Assembly (NCBI RefSeq): GCF_048128805.1
Contig: NC_136016.1
Coordinates: forward strand, 3,907,001-3,971,000
Direction of reading: 5' to 3'
DNA from: Centroberyx gerrardi
Lineage: Eukaryota > Chordata > Actinopteri > Beryciformes > Berycidae
Length of the DNA stretch: 64,000 nt
Below, in pieces: positions 46,556-64,000 of the stretch (positions are counted from its first letter, which is position 1; each line of letters opens with the position of its first letter). The notes beneath the pieces are model-generated. The model ran no database searches and was not told the DNA's origin. It saw only the letters and a program-made list of their open reading frames with translations. The position numbers and the translations under genes were made by a program.

Positions 46556-47091
46556 AGGTCCCATATGGTGTAAAACAGGATTCCCCTTGCCTCTGTGATT
46601 ATAAAGGAGTTGGATGGTCTATCTAAACATGGTGAAAGTATCAAAACGCACGGTCGCACTAAATCCACACAATCCATATTAGAAAAGCAAGCCTCTAAAC
46701 GAGCCGTTTGGACTTCTGTAACTTTGTGGCGTCACAAAGGTTCACTCATTATCATTTTTGTAAGAAATAATAGTCTAACAAAGTGTTTTGAGCGGTTGTC
46801 ATTGTTTATTACCGGAGAGTTTTCCCTACCTGTAGCCGCCGGGCCGCGGCGTCTCACGTTTCACTCTTGAAACGGTTAGCCAATCAGAAGAGAGGGTCGT
46901 TAATATTAATGATCCTTAAAGACACAGCGACAGAAACAGCCTGTTCTTGGTAAGGCTCAGAGAGATGCTGGAAAATGAACGTGTCAAAATGGATTGAGAG
47001 TGTTTTTGGTACATGACACCACACACACAGCTTTGAATGGACCTAAAAAAGACATAAAATAAAACACTGGAAAGTGGAGAATATGGGACCT
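46556..47091. mobile_element. TTAA-flanked MITE (AGGTCCCATAT family), copy 1
   Basis: Perfect 11-base terminal inverted repeats AGGTCCCATAT/ATATGGGACCT with TTAA on both sides (46552-46555 and 47092-47095). 536 bases, no coding potential. A close copy in the opposite orientation is at 62785-63338. TTAA targets suggest a piggyBac-like origin, although the ends do not start with CCC. Confidence 0.85.
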
Positions 47092-47723
47092 TTAACATAA
47101 ACAAATAGTCAAGATGATTGGTAGCCTCTATCTCACACCACTGGTGTTAGTGCGAGTGATTCTCAAAATTAAATCATATTTCCCATAAACCTTGATGCTT
47201 CCTGTCCCCCCTCCCCCTCCCCCTCCCTGGCGTCTTCGGCTTTACTGAAGAGGATCAACATGTTGGAAGTGATTTTTTCCATCGGCCTTTCACTCCTTCC
47301 ATTATCCTCCATTGCCAGAAACTCTGAAAGCTTTAGCTTCGTTTGCACTGGTTGAACAGCCTATTTTTTACAGCCTGTTTTTTATTAAATATCATTTTTA
47401 AGTCATATCAATTTTTGACCAGTCACTTGACCAGACCCTGACTTGGTCTAGCTCCAAACCAGGAAAACCTTCAAAGTTCACTTTATGTCAGATATGAAAC
47501 ATAAGATGAAAAATGCAACAACTTCATACAGATGCATTTTTTTATTAACTTTATCAAAGAATTGCATGCTCAGGTACTCTAGTGGTTAAGATCCCCCGCC
47601 TCTAGAGCTGCCCACTCACCTTTTGTTATAAAAAAAAAAAAAGGAAGAAGAAGAAGCATTGCGATTTCTGCATTGCTAGAGTGAAAAACAATGTCATTGT
47701 AATTGTAGGTATTATTACATTAA

Positions 47724-48073
47724 AGCTGCACTAGGCAACTTCATGCTCCAAATGGCAATGAGAGGTAGTAACTGTTTGAAAATGTTTTAAATCATTACCC
47801 AGAAATCCAAAGAGACAAGAGAGGCTAAAGATCTAATGTTGGTAAGTCCAGCTTTAGACGGAGCGCTGGTCACTGCTGTTTAGGAGACAGTTTGGATTTC
47901 ACTCTTAAGTTTTGATTCGTCACTTCCAGTGTGGAGAAGATTTTGCAAATAGGGTGAATCTATGGTGTCTCAGTTAGTGGGCGTTGGACGCTTTTCTCTA
48001 TTGCAGCCCCACTTTGTGGTTTAGGCTGATAAGACAGGTGTATTTTTACATAAAAATCTTGCCTAGTGCAGCT
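47724..48073. mobile_element. TTAA-flanked MITE (AGCTGCACTAGGCAA family), copy 1
   Basis: Perfect 15-base terminal inverted repeats AGCTGCACTAGGCAA/TTGCCTAGTGCAGCT with TTAA at each side (47720-47723 and 48074-48077). It lies directly downstream of the second pentraxin stop codon and may be part of its 3' UTR. Confidence 0.85.
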
Positions 48074-48104
48074 TTAAAGTTCCATGTTATCTTGTTAGTT
48101 CTGG

Positions 48105-49272
48105 TTAGTTCTTACAAATAACACTGTGAAAGTCGCTCATTTCGACAAACACGTTCCCCTCAGAAGCGTACTCTAGTGCTCTCCAGTTGAGGACATTGCC
48201 AGGAGCGAAGGACTTCCCTTCTATATAGAGTCTGATCTCACAGGGAGAGAGGACCCTGTCCCACAAGTGGACATCCGTAATGTCGCCTACAAAGGACTGC
48301 TTCATATGAAACCCTCCACCGTATGTATCCTGCTCTTGTCCTAGAATTACACTAGGCTTTCCCGTTATGGAAAGGTTTGCCCTGAGGAAAGCCCGCACGC
48401 TGCGCTTGCCATTCACCCAGAGTTGGGTCAGGCCGCTTCCGGACTGCCAGGTCCAGCACACCGAGTTCCATCCGTTCTTGTCGTCCGGCAGCCCGAAGAA
48501 GTCGAGGTCGGCTCCTTCCACGTGAACTCTGTATTTCCCCAGCTGGTGCGGCTTGAACAGCAGCAGGTTGTTGTCGTGAGAGGGCGTGGCCAGGGAAAAC
48601 AGGGACTGGCCTCGGTGCTGCTCAGAGAAGAACCTCAAGCAAAGGGTCATGGCTGAGATCGGAGTTTGGGTGTTGGCAGAGAGTTTCACGTGAGATGTGT
48701 CGCTCTCCTCTGGGAATGAAAACACCTTCCCCGACAGATCTGGAAAGGAGGATAGAATTATTTTTATAGTAGCAAAAAAGAACGAAGAAGATAATAAATG
48801 AAACGAAGAATTAAGAATCAAAGAATTGTTACAGAGAGCTAGTATACGGTAAGCATCCCTCACAAACGGAAGAGAATTAGGGCCACGTGAAAAATGTGTT
48901 TGAGCTCTGAGATTCAGAACTGAGTTTAAATCCAGATTTCATAGAATAAAGTCAGAACTCAGAATTGTCTTGAAACTCAGAATTCATTTTTTTGTTTCTC
49001 AGAATTCTGCCCTAATCCTCTTCCGTACGCTAAAGATTTTTCGATTGATTTGATTTCAACTGACAACACAGCAGCCCCATTTCACACAGCAAAAAGTATC
49101 ATCAAATTCAAATCTGCTTAGCTGCTCATCATTTCCTTTTCATGCAGCTAATTTGCGCGTAGTTTCTTCTCAAACCGGCCGCTGCAATTTCTTAACAAAG
49201 TGCTTTTTCACCGTCAACATCCGCTTTGCAGCCGGAGAGAAGGACGATAAACAGCAGCACCGCTGCCATCAT
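48105..49272 (-). CDS. Pentraxin, CRP/SAP-like, complete (second copy)
   Basis: Exons 49272-49212 and 48739-48105 (phase-1 intron) encode 231 residues. Exon 1 is a signal peptide (MMAAVLLFIVLLSGCKA; two adjacent ATG codons, the first is used here). The mature part opens DLSGKVFSFP, parallel to DLSESVFTFP in the other copy, and keeps SVCWTWQS, ILGQEQDTYGGGF and GDITDVHLWDRVLSP. Again Ser replaces the His of the pentraxin signature. The two genes share splice phase and most motifs, so they arose by duplication followed by inversion or insertion. It is clearly diverged, not a recent copy. No break was seen. Confidence 0.92.
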
Positions 49273-49808
49273 GTTCCCACTGCAGAGGTATGAAGGACGC
49301 AGAACGCTGTGGAAAGAATAACATGACATGGATGCTTTCATTATTTCATTAGTGCATAAATTTTTTTTAATGTGGATATCCCCAGTGGGAATCTAACCCC
49401 TGAAACTGGAGAAATTGATTGAAGCATGTATATCATCAATGCAAATTAGTTGAATTCTTACCTTAATGCTTTTTTCTTGTGATGAAGAGAGAGTGTTCAG
49501 CTCCAACCTGTTCGCCCCCTCGGTTTTATGAGACTGACTATCTTTTTGCCCATTTATGAACAACCGAAAAGGTAGTGCCTTCGCCTTTGATTGGCTCCTC
49601 ATCACAGCCGGCATGCAAAGACAAGTATGCCCATACTATGCATTCACTTCAGCTCACAGTAAAGATATAGGCTATTGGCTCCGAGGGTAAATTCATCTGA
49701 TGAACTTTGAGGAATGTAGACCCTATAGTACTGACTGTTCCTTTACAGATGGTACAGACAGATTTGAGAGATACAGCGCACCTGCCTCCCTGCTGAAGTC
49801 ACACATAT

Positions 49809-50929
49809 AGCTGCACTAGGCAAGATTTTTGTGTAGAAATCAGAGGTGGGGACTCAAGTCACATGACTTGGACTCAAGTCAGACTCGAGTCACAGTTTCA
49901 ATCACTTGAGACTTGACTTGATGCATGAAGAGAAGACTTGAGACTTGGGTTCTGGTGACTTGGAACTTGACTTTGACTTGTACTTTGATGACTTGAAAAG
50001 GTTTCTAAAGTCTTGAGAAAAGATCTTGTGTTTGTGTAAATGACTTAGACTGAAAGTGATGAGATTTGTTCCAGCAGACGACTGAATTTAAATTCTGTTT
50101 TCTGAATTTGTATGGAATGACTGAATTTATTGAAGTTGAAACTGATTATAGAAATCAAACTCATGATGCTCTTACCAGGTTTTTATCCTATTAAAACCAT
50201 ATTGCATTGAAAAGTCCTAGATATTTAGTATTCTTTAAGATATTAAATTGATACTGGACTCTTGATTTGTTCTGACTTGACTTGCTGTTCTACATTTAGA
50301 CTTGAGACTTGACATTAATGACATGGACTTGACTTGGACTTGACTGGTCATCTAAGAGTTAGGGTTAGGGCTAATTTAGACTTGGGACTTGACTTGAGAT
50401 TTGTGCCTCGAGACTTGAGACTGACTTGGGACTCGAACAAAGTTGACTTGGTCACACCTCTGGTAGAAATACATCCATTTTATCAGTCTAAACCACAAAG
50501 TGGGGCTGCAGCAGAGAGGAATGTCCCATCCCAACTAATTGAGACACCATAGACTCGTTCTATTTGCCCAAATGAAATTCTGGTGTCTGGTACAGCCACT
50601 TCTTCCTCCACAGGTAGTGGCAAATTGAAACTTAAGAGTGAAGAACGTTGTGTATATGACAAGTAAACACACTTGAACTTGAACTTGAAATCCAAACTGT
50701 CTCCTAAACAGCAGTGAGCAGCGCTTCAGAGGAAGCTGGACTCATCAACATTAAATCTTTTCCTCTCTCGTCTCTTTGCTATCCTTTGGTCTAAAGCATC
50801 ACGATAAACATGAGCGACCTGTGTGCAGTTCACTGACGTCACCTTACAGGATTTCTGGGTATTGAAGTTGAAATTTTTCAAACAGTTAGCATTTGAAGCC
50901 ACCAATGTGTGAAGTTGCCTAGTGCAGCT
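49809..50929. mobile_element. AGCTGCACTAGGCAA MITE, copy 2, interrupted
   Basis: The left end AGCTGCACTAGGCAA is at 49809 and the right end TTGCCTAGTGCAGCT finishes at 50929, followed by TTAA; the left TTAA has decayed. It is split by the hAT-type MITE at 49841-50462. Compared with copy 1 it also has an extra ~45 bases near 50645-50690 with a TTGAAC repeat (a LINE-type 3' tail). Confidence 0.8.
49841..50462. mobile_element. hAT-type MITE with 8-base target duplication
   Basis: Ends CAGAGGTG...CACCTCTG; the 8-base direct duplication GTAGAAAT is at 49833-49840 and 50463-50470. The interior is built of repeated GACTTG/ACTCAAGTC motifs. CAG-type ends and 8-base duplications are the hAT hallmark. 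Confidence 0.9.
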
Positions 50930-50939
50930 TTAAATCACA

Positions 50940-52420
50940 TAATTGCTGCATACAACCAGTTTTTACCCTTTATTTTTCCAGGGTAGTTTTGTTTTTAAGC
51001 AGCGCCTCAATTCACATTCATACAGTCACACACATTCAAACCTGGCAGATGCCCGATACTGCAACATTTTCTGTACATATGTATGGCCATCTGTAGACTT
51101 GTTAATGTAAATACGATTATGCGCATAATGCACATTTGTACATCATGTATCTATGCTGGAAATTCACATATCTGCTTCTTCAGCTTTCGCACAGTGTTAT
51201 ATATACAGCATATACTGACATTGTCATAATGGTGGCACTATTTCATACTGAATACATATTAATATTTTTATATTTTGTAACATTGTGTTTGTATATACTA
51301 TATACATATATGTTTATACATATATGTATTTATATATACTTATATATTTACTTACATACAGTCTACTTAAAGTGTTGAAATCGTCAGCAACATCTTTATA
51401 TAAACCCACAATTCTTTATGTCCTATTTTATTGCTTTTATTGTGTTTTTAAAAAAGAATTTTTATCACTTATTTTTACTTTTATCAATATTTTTATATTC
51501 TATTTTTGTGCTTATTGTCCCTGGAGGGATGATGCATTTCAACACTGTACTGCTTGGCCTGACAGGGGCGCTATGATTAAAGGTCAAAATATCAAACTTT
51601 GAAAGTCCATAACTGCTACACCACCGGTCCGATTTTGATGAAACTTGGAGGGATGATACATCTTGTTACTGATTGGCCCAAGGGATGCCTGCATCATTCA
51701 TATATTCTATTTTTCTTTTTCCCTGCTGAATTGTATTACTTTTGCTGCTACAACAACCTAATATCCCAAGGGTATCAACAAAGTTCATCTCATCTTATAC
51801 AACCTCACCACTTTGTTGGTCACTAAATGCCTTGTTCAAGAGCTCATTGATGGCAGCTGTTGAGCCAGGGGAGTGTGATCGTCATTCACTTTTTCTGCTC
51901 AGATTTTCTGTGGAAAAACTGAAGATTGGTGAATACCACCTGCCCATCTGCCACATGACCCACTCAAAGAGCTTTGAAGCCCACCAATCCTATATCCCAA
52001 TATTTTGAAAACGGAGGAGCAGGAGGTCTGCGATTCTCTTCAAATGTTGCATTGTCTTTCCAGGTTGTTGTTTCCAGCGGCGTCCAAAGCAGCCGTATGG
52101 AAAGGGGAGATTGGGAAGTAGGTGGAGTGGCTTGGCAGCAGGGCTTTCATTTCTGCCCTTTTTTCCAGAGGTCACACTGTTCCTTCCACACAACACAATA
52201 GCGTCCTGTAAATCCCAGCGGAGTTCACCCTCTCTCTGAGGAATCAATTACTGGAGTAGCCTTCTCAACTATTATACAAGGGAGAGATATTTTTCCTGCC
52301 GGAATGGAGTTAGAGTTCCAATTAGAGGGAGATACATTGAAACAACAGCATAGTTTCAATTAGAAAAAGTCAATTAGAAACCAACAATAATGTAAGACAG
52401 GACACAAAATGAATCCCCAA
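50940..52420. other. Intergenic between the second pentraxin and the V-ATPase gene
   Basis: AT-rich with TATATA/TACATA runs (51290-51350). 51535-51690 carries a phrase common in teleost dispersed repeats (GTCCATAACTGCTACACCAC). No gene was recognised. Confidence 0.4.
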
Positions 52421-52423
52421 GTC

Positions 52424-52429
52424 TTTATT
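52424..52429 (-). promoter_or_regulatory. Candidate polyadenylation signal of atp6v0a1
   Basis: AATAAA on the minus strand, about 1.9 kb after the stop codon, in otherwise gene-free sequence. It would give a 1.9-kb 3' UTR. Confidence 0.35.
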
Positions 52430-53424
52430 ATTGATCACAAACACATTGACTTCCATGTCACCGGTTTCACTGTTTAATACAATCCATGACTCACCAAGAG
52501 TTGATCACAACATTTCATCTGAACACTTAGAAAAATATGTTTTCACTGCAAGAAAATAATGACAAATCATACAATAACAAAATAAAGATCAAATTCAAGA
52601 TCAGACTTTTTGATTGCCAGACTAACAGGATTGTTGCTGTTTTACCTGTGCCTCACTTTGCATGTTCATTAACAGATATGTTTCAGTGTAGCACAGCCCA
52701 CTCTAAATAATAACCATTTTTCAAGTTTTAGCAGTCCATCAATAGTGATTTGTGGGAAATGAGTTCACTTTTATGATAGCATAATGTACAAAAATGTAAC
52801 AAGGCTAAGATATGTTGAAAAATAAATATGTAATTTGGACAAAATTCTATCGCAATGATTAACGTCTTTCGTCAGTGTCGTTTTACTTGATTTTTCATGA
52901 CAAAATATTCTGAAGCGACTGGAAGAGATTTCACACATTTCACTGGACATTTTAAACACAGTTTCAATGAAAGAATGCTTTATAACATCAATCCACACAA
53001 AATGACCACAGAAAGAGCCACGAGCACCGAGGATAATCTGGGAAAGCACTGATATGATGTCTTCATCTCATCAAAGGATTGATTTGATATCTTCTGAATA
53101 TAACACTGGTTTGTAGCTAGTGGCAGCCATGGTAGAAGTCCCCCCATCCTGCATGTATAAAGCATTAATACTGTGATTGCCTGTGCAGCCTATTCTTTCT
53201 TTATCCATGCTATTTGCATTCCAAATGTCTGGCATTTGGGATGCAGCAACAGAGTAGCAGTAGTGCTTCAAGCATATAGTAAACCGTGGGACTTGTACAA
53301 TGGTTGCATCTGTAGATCCTATGATTGCACAGGAGTTAGAAAACAGTTGGTCCATAGTTTCCATGGAGAGTGAATCTTAAATGGGTTTTCCACTGCGTAA
53401 CTGTACCAAGCCATATACATACTT

Positions 53425-54030
53425 AGGGTGAGTTCACACCAAGCAGATTTAGAGCGGTTTATTTAAAACTCTGGAGTTTGGTTTTAGCTTTGGTTCAGTT
53501 GGCCAGGTGAGAACAATGCCATTTGAACTCTGGTGGCACCAAATAACGGCACTGAAACGCCTGAAAATGCAAGTCTCAGTCCTCTAACAAGAGAACTGTG
53601 GTGCCGTTTGTTAGGAGAGAGAACGTAATCCAACCAACTACAGGAAACCACCCCAAAACACAAGGGTTCATAGGTAGAAGGAGATAGACCTCTATCTTAA
53701 CTGGTATGAACACCAGAGAAGGTAAATTACAGAAAAGAGTGCAGTCAAGTCCATCATGGTTAGCTAAAGTTCCAGGGATTGGAATCAGATTGGTTTTGAC
53801 TCTCCCTTGGCGCCAAAATCTCTAACCTGGCAGGATGACAGGTTACCAAACCTCTGTCCAATAAACAAGCTGCTTGTGAGTCATGTGATGTTTGTTTACA
53901 AGCCCTAGTTTGCTTGTAATTGGGCAGTGTGAACCTAAATGAACCGAATGGAAAAATGCAACAAAGTCAACTTTTCCACTATGGTTCAGACAGAAGAAAA
54001 CCAACTGTAGGTGTGACTGCACCTCTACAC
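53425..54030. repeat. Dispersed repeat family B, full-length copy
   Basis: Ends are GGGTGAGTTCACACC and GGTGTGACTGCACCT, imperfect inverted repeats. The interior matches 9030-9335 in reverse complement. Likely a MITE inside or next to the 3' UTR of the V-ATPase gene. Confidence 0.6.
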
Positions 54031-54264
54031 GGGATGGTATTTTCTTCCATTATGTTCTGCTGATTGTTTCAGTACAGCTACACTAAAAGCATGCTGGTAA
54101 GGTACCGAACATATTGGTAATGGACGACTTTTCAGTATGGGTACAGCATGGTACTTCTGCAATGGAGAACACTCTTCACAAGGGGCTACAGTACGTTACA
54201 ACTCATACACAACACTGCACAAATTGCCACTAGAGGGGGACAGAGGGCTGCAGTTGGGATCATG

Positions 54265-54265
<1 letters not shown>

Positions 54266-54292
<27 letters not shown>
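54266..54292 (+). repeat. (CA)n microsatellite
   Basis: CA repeat about 50 bases below the V-ATPase stop codon. Confidence 0.9.
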
Positions 54293-54295
<3 letters not shown>

Positions 54296-54344
54296 GAGAG
54301 GAGGGAAGCCTGGGGATTCTGCTTGTTCATGATGGAGGTGTTGA

Positions 54345-61335
<6,991 letters not shown>

Positions 61336-62465
61336 TGGATTTCAAATCTGTGGACTGCAACAGAAAATGTACATTATTGAAACAGTAAAATATCCAGTAT
61401 GTCATTGCTAACACATTTATCTAAGAAACCGGTCATCTTAGCTGATCAACTGAGCCAAGTCATAACATAAATCACCATGAGAGATCATTATCACCCAGCT
61501 CATGGCCAATCATAACAATCTGAGTGTCACCGTGGCATGAACAGTGGAAACGGCTTGGCATGGAAATTCCGTTATCTTCTTAATGAGCATTGTTCATAAC
61601 AGGCTGCTTTGACCTCTGACCCCTTGCCACCGCCTCAGCTCTAATCAGGCAGAACACAAAGAGCAAAGACGTCTGGTCTGTTTGGCTTTTTTTCTTCTCC
61701 CCCCCACCAGCAGGATCACAGTGCAGGGCCTTGTTTGTGTATTGTAAAGGCCGACAAAGTTCCTCCACTCACTCCGTCCTGGAGCGAGGGTAGCCTTTCC
61801 TGTATGAGGTGGGCTGGGAGGAGGAAACATGGGAATCAATCGCTCGACGTCGCCGTCGTTGGGGTTTGGCTTGGCGCGGGCCCGGCTTCCTCTTTCCATG
61901 CTTCTCTTTTGTCCTCGGATCCGTGCAAAAGAGTTCATGGAACCGGCGCTCATTGTTCCCGTTCAAAGGGTCTCGGACGCAAGTGCACTAATGAAAACAA
62001 CACCGGGCCCAACATGCCGTAATGGCAAAATGCAAGGAGGCGAGCGGCTCGGATGATAAAATGCTGTCCCCGAACATTCCAGCTGAGCGCAGTCATGCGA
62101 TTTTACAGAGTTTAGAATGTTCAAGAGGGGAAAACGTAGGATCTGTGATGGAGGAAGTGAATTAACACTAAATTAACAGTTCAGTCAAAAGAGAGTTTTG
62201 TGCAGCCACACACTGCTTCTGACTGATTTGCAGTCCACATTGAGTCACAAGAAAAACCCAGGTGCTGATTTCCAGTCAGTGTTAAGAGTGCGACTCCTCC
62301 TTTACGAGCACACTGCAAAAAAACATATCCATCTCAACAAGTCATTTAATCTAGTATGGAGTCTTAAATTCTTATTGTTCTTAAAACAAGTGAAGAAATC
62401 TGAGATTCAGGTAAAACAATTGTTTCCAATGCAAATAAGCTTGTTTCAATTTGTCCGTGTTGCTT
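61336..62465. other. V-ATPase intron, nothing recognised
   Basis: Contains a GC-richer patch at 61780-62060 with overlapping open frames on both strands but no family similarity or splice context. Confidence 0.4.
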
Positions 62466-62469
62466 ATTT

Positions 62470-62661
62470 TTTAAAGATTTATTTTTAGGCATTTTCATGC
62501 TTTATTTGACAGAGATAGTGAGAGAGAGACAGGAAAGTATGGGGGAGAGAGAGGGGAGGACATGCAGCAAATGACCGCCGGCTGGACCCGAACCCGGGTC
62601 GCTGCAGGAAGGATTGAGCCTTATATGGTACGTGCTCTACTCGGTGAGCCACCGGGGTGCC
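62470..62661 (-). repeat. SINE-like repeat with tRNA-like boxes
   Basis: On the minus strand the segment starts CGGGCACCCCGGTGGCTCAC and contains a box B-like GGTTCGGGTCCAGCC; on the plus strand it shows GACAGGAAAG and GAGAGAGAGGGG blocks. This is a widespread teleost repeat. Confidence 0.55.
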
Positions 62662-62724
62662 CGTCTGTGTTGCTTTTTAACATATCTTCCTTAAACTGTG
62701 CAGTACGTGAGAGTCTGTGCATGT

Positions 62725-63662
62725 TAGGGTTAGACCGATATATCGGTTTGCATATATACAGGGCTGATATTGGCCTTTTATTAAAGGTCCCATATTCTCC
62801 ACTTTCCAGTGTTTTATTTTCTGTCTTGAGGTCCATTCAAAGCTGTGTGTGTGGTGTCATGTACCAAAAACACTCTCAATCCATTTTTACACGTTCGTTT
62901 TCCAGAATCTCTCTGAGCCTTACCAAGAACAGGCTGTTTCTGTCGCTGTGTCTTTAAGGCTCATTAATATTAACGACCCTCTGTTCTGATTGGCTAACCG
63001 TTTCAAGAGTGAAACGTGAGATACCACAGACACAGCAGCTACAGACAGCTACAGGCAGGGAAAACTCTCCGGTAATAAGCAACGACAACCGCTCAACCGA
63101 AAAAAACACTTTGTTAGTCTATTATTTCTTACAAAAATGATAATGAGCGAACCTTTGTGACGCCACAAAGTTACGGAAGTCCAAACAGCTCGTTTAGAGG
63201 CTCGCTTTTCTAATATGGATTGTGTGAATTTAGTTGGCGACCGTGCGTTTTGATACTTTCACCATGTTTAGATAGACCATCCAACTCCTTTATAAGCACA
63301 GAGGCAAGGGGAATCCTGTTTTACACCATATGGGACCTTTAAATATCAGATATCTGCTAGTCAGGGTCGTCCACCTCCGATATGATGAGGTTCATCCCTG
63401 ACCACAGCTACATAAAAACAGTCTGTAAAGCCTGCAATGACATTTTATTTTCTTTAAAGCAGCTGCTAACCACCTAAAAGAATGTCATTAGTATTAGTTT
63501 TAATGGAGAGTTTTAGTGTCACTTCATGGTATAAATGCTGTTTCCATCCTGACAAGAATAACATTTTGGGTGAAACACTCAATCCTTGTTTTTTTTTTTT
63601 TTTTTTAAGGTTTTTGGGGCATGAAAATGTTATCGTGAGATAAGCTTATCGTCCCATCCCTA
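62725..63662 (-). repeat. Family A copy interrupted by a MITE
   Basis: Family A sequence 62725-62784 (CGATATATCGG, TGGCCTTTTATTAA) resumes at 63343 (ATATCAGATATCTGC) and runs on to about 63662 with the inverse GGAGAGTTTTAGTGTC block. Removing 62785-63338 and one TTAA restores an uninterrupted repeat. Confidence 0.75.
62785..63338. mobile_element. TTAA-flanked MITE (AGGTCCCATAT family), copy 2
   Basis: Same family as 46556-47091, opposite orientation. TTAA at 62781-62784 and 63339-63342, end repeats AGGTCCCATAT/ATATGGGACCT, 554 bases. Inserted into a family A repeat. Confidence 0.88.
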
Positions 63663-64000
63663 CTGGGGGGTGAAAGGATGAGCGTTGGAAGAGGTACTGG
63701 GATAAAGGGGGATGCTTTTTCGGGGGTTATTGGTTTGAGTAGCTTCTCTGTTCTTTGAATGACCCTCCAGGACTTACCAAGCTCTGTGGACTAGTCTAGT
63801 AAACGCAGATCATAGAAGTGTTATGGGTGATTTATGAATTTTCAGGTTACATGGAAAAGTCTAACTGGAGAAAATATTTCCTCAGCATTTCAAATACAGT
63901 GCATTGATTATTCCCAACATTGTAGTTTGGAATTGAAGTGATTTGTTTCCAACCAGAGTTTTCCCTGCAGCCTGCCTGAGAATAATAAAGTTTTATTCTG

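Noticed and set aside
61735-62060. Possible exon in the GC-rich patch of the V-ATPase intron
   Set aside because: Several frames open on both strands, which reflects composition; no similarity to subunit a or any other family.

Overview
The window is nuclear DNA from a ray-finned fish, most likely a percomorph teleost. The host genes have spliced exons with GT-AG introns, and the proteins match vertebrate families. The intergenic DNA is full of teleost-style MITEs, SINE fragments and CA/GT microsatellites. All calls come from reading the sequence by eye; no database search was run.

Host genes, left to right: (1) the last four exons of ipmk (inositol polyphosphate multikinase), plus strand, 116-7912; (2) a complete six-exon naglu (lysosomal alpha-N-acetylglucosaminidase), minus strand, 26346-19311; (3) two complete two-exon pentraxins (CRP/SAP-like), tail to tail, at 40896-43204 (plus) and 49272-48105 (minus); (4) the last three exons of a V-ATPase V0 a-subunit gene, best matched to atp6v0a1, minus strand, 60953-54345. 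NAGLU and ATP6V0A1 are also neighbours in mammals (human 17q21), so this is an old linkage with pentraxins between the two genes here.

The most unusual region is a 12.2-kb composite mobile element at 27435-39607, between naglu and the first pentraxin. Outside is an LTR retrotransposon. It has near-identical ~411-bp LTRs, a CAAG target duplication, a primer-binding site matching tRNA-Pro, a SCAN-like gag, and a pol remnant that ends in RNase H just before the 3' LTR. The last two features point to a Gmr1-like Ty3/gypsy element. Inside it, replacing most of gag-pol, are about 9 kb of a Polinton/Maverick (adintovirus-like) element: a broken protein-primed DNA polymerase B, a packaging ATPase, a core-like protein, a coiled-coil protein, an adenain-type protease and the C-terminus of a capsid-type protein. 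At its left end are a TATA promoter and an undescribed spliced gene with two related exons. The viral genes are heavily frameshifted, while the two LTRs differ at only about four positions. This age mismatch is the main puzzle of the window.

The remaining DNA is repeats: a dispersed family (called family A here) with at least ten copies, two TTAA-flanked MITE families each present twice in opposite orientation, a hAT-type MITE nested in one of them with a clean 8-bp target duplication, a CpG-rich composite element at 17863-18570, and several foldback structures.
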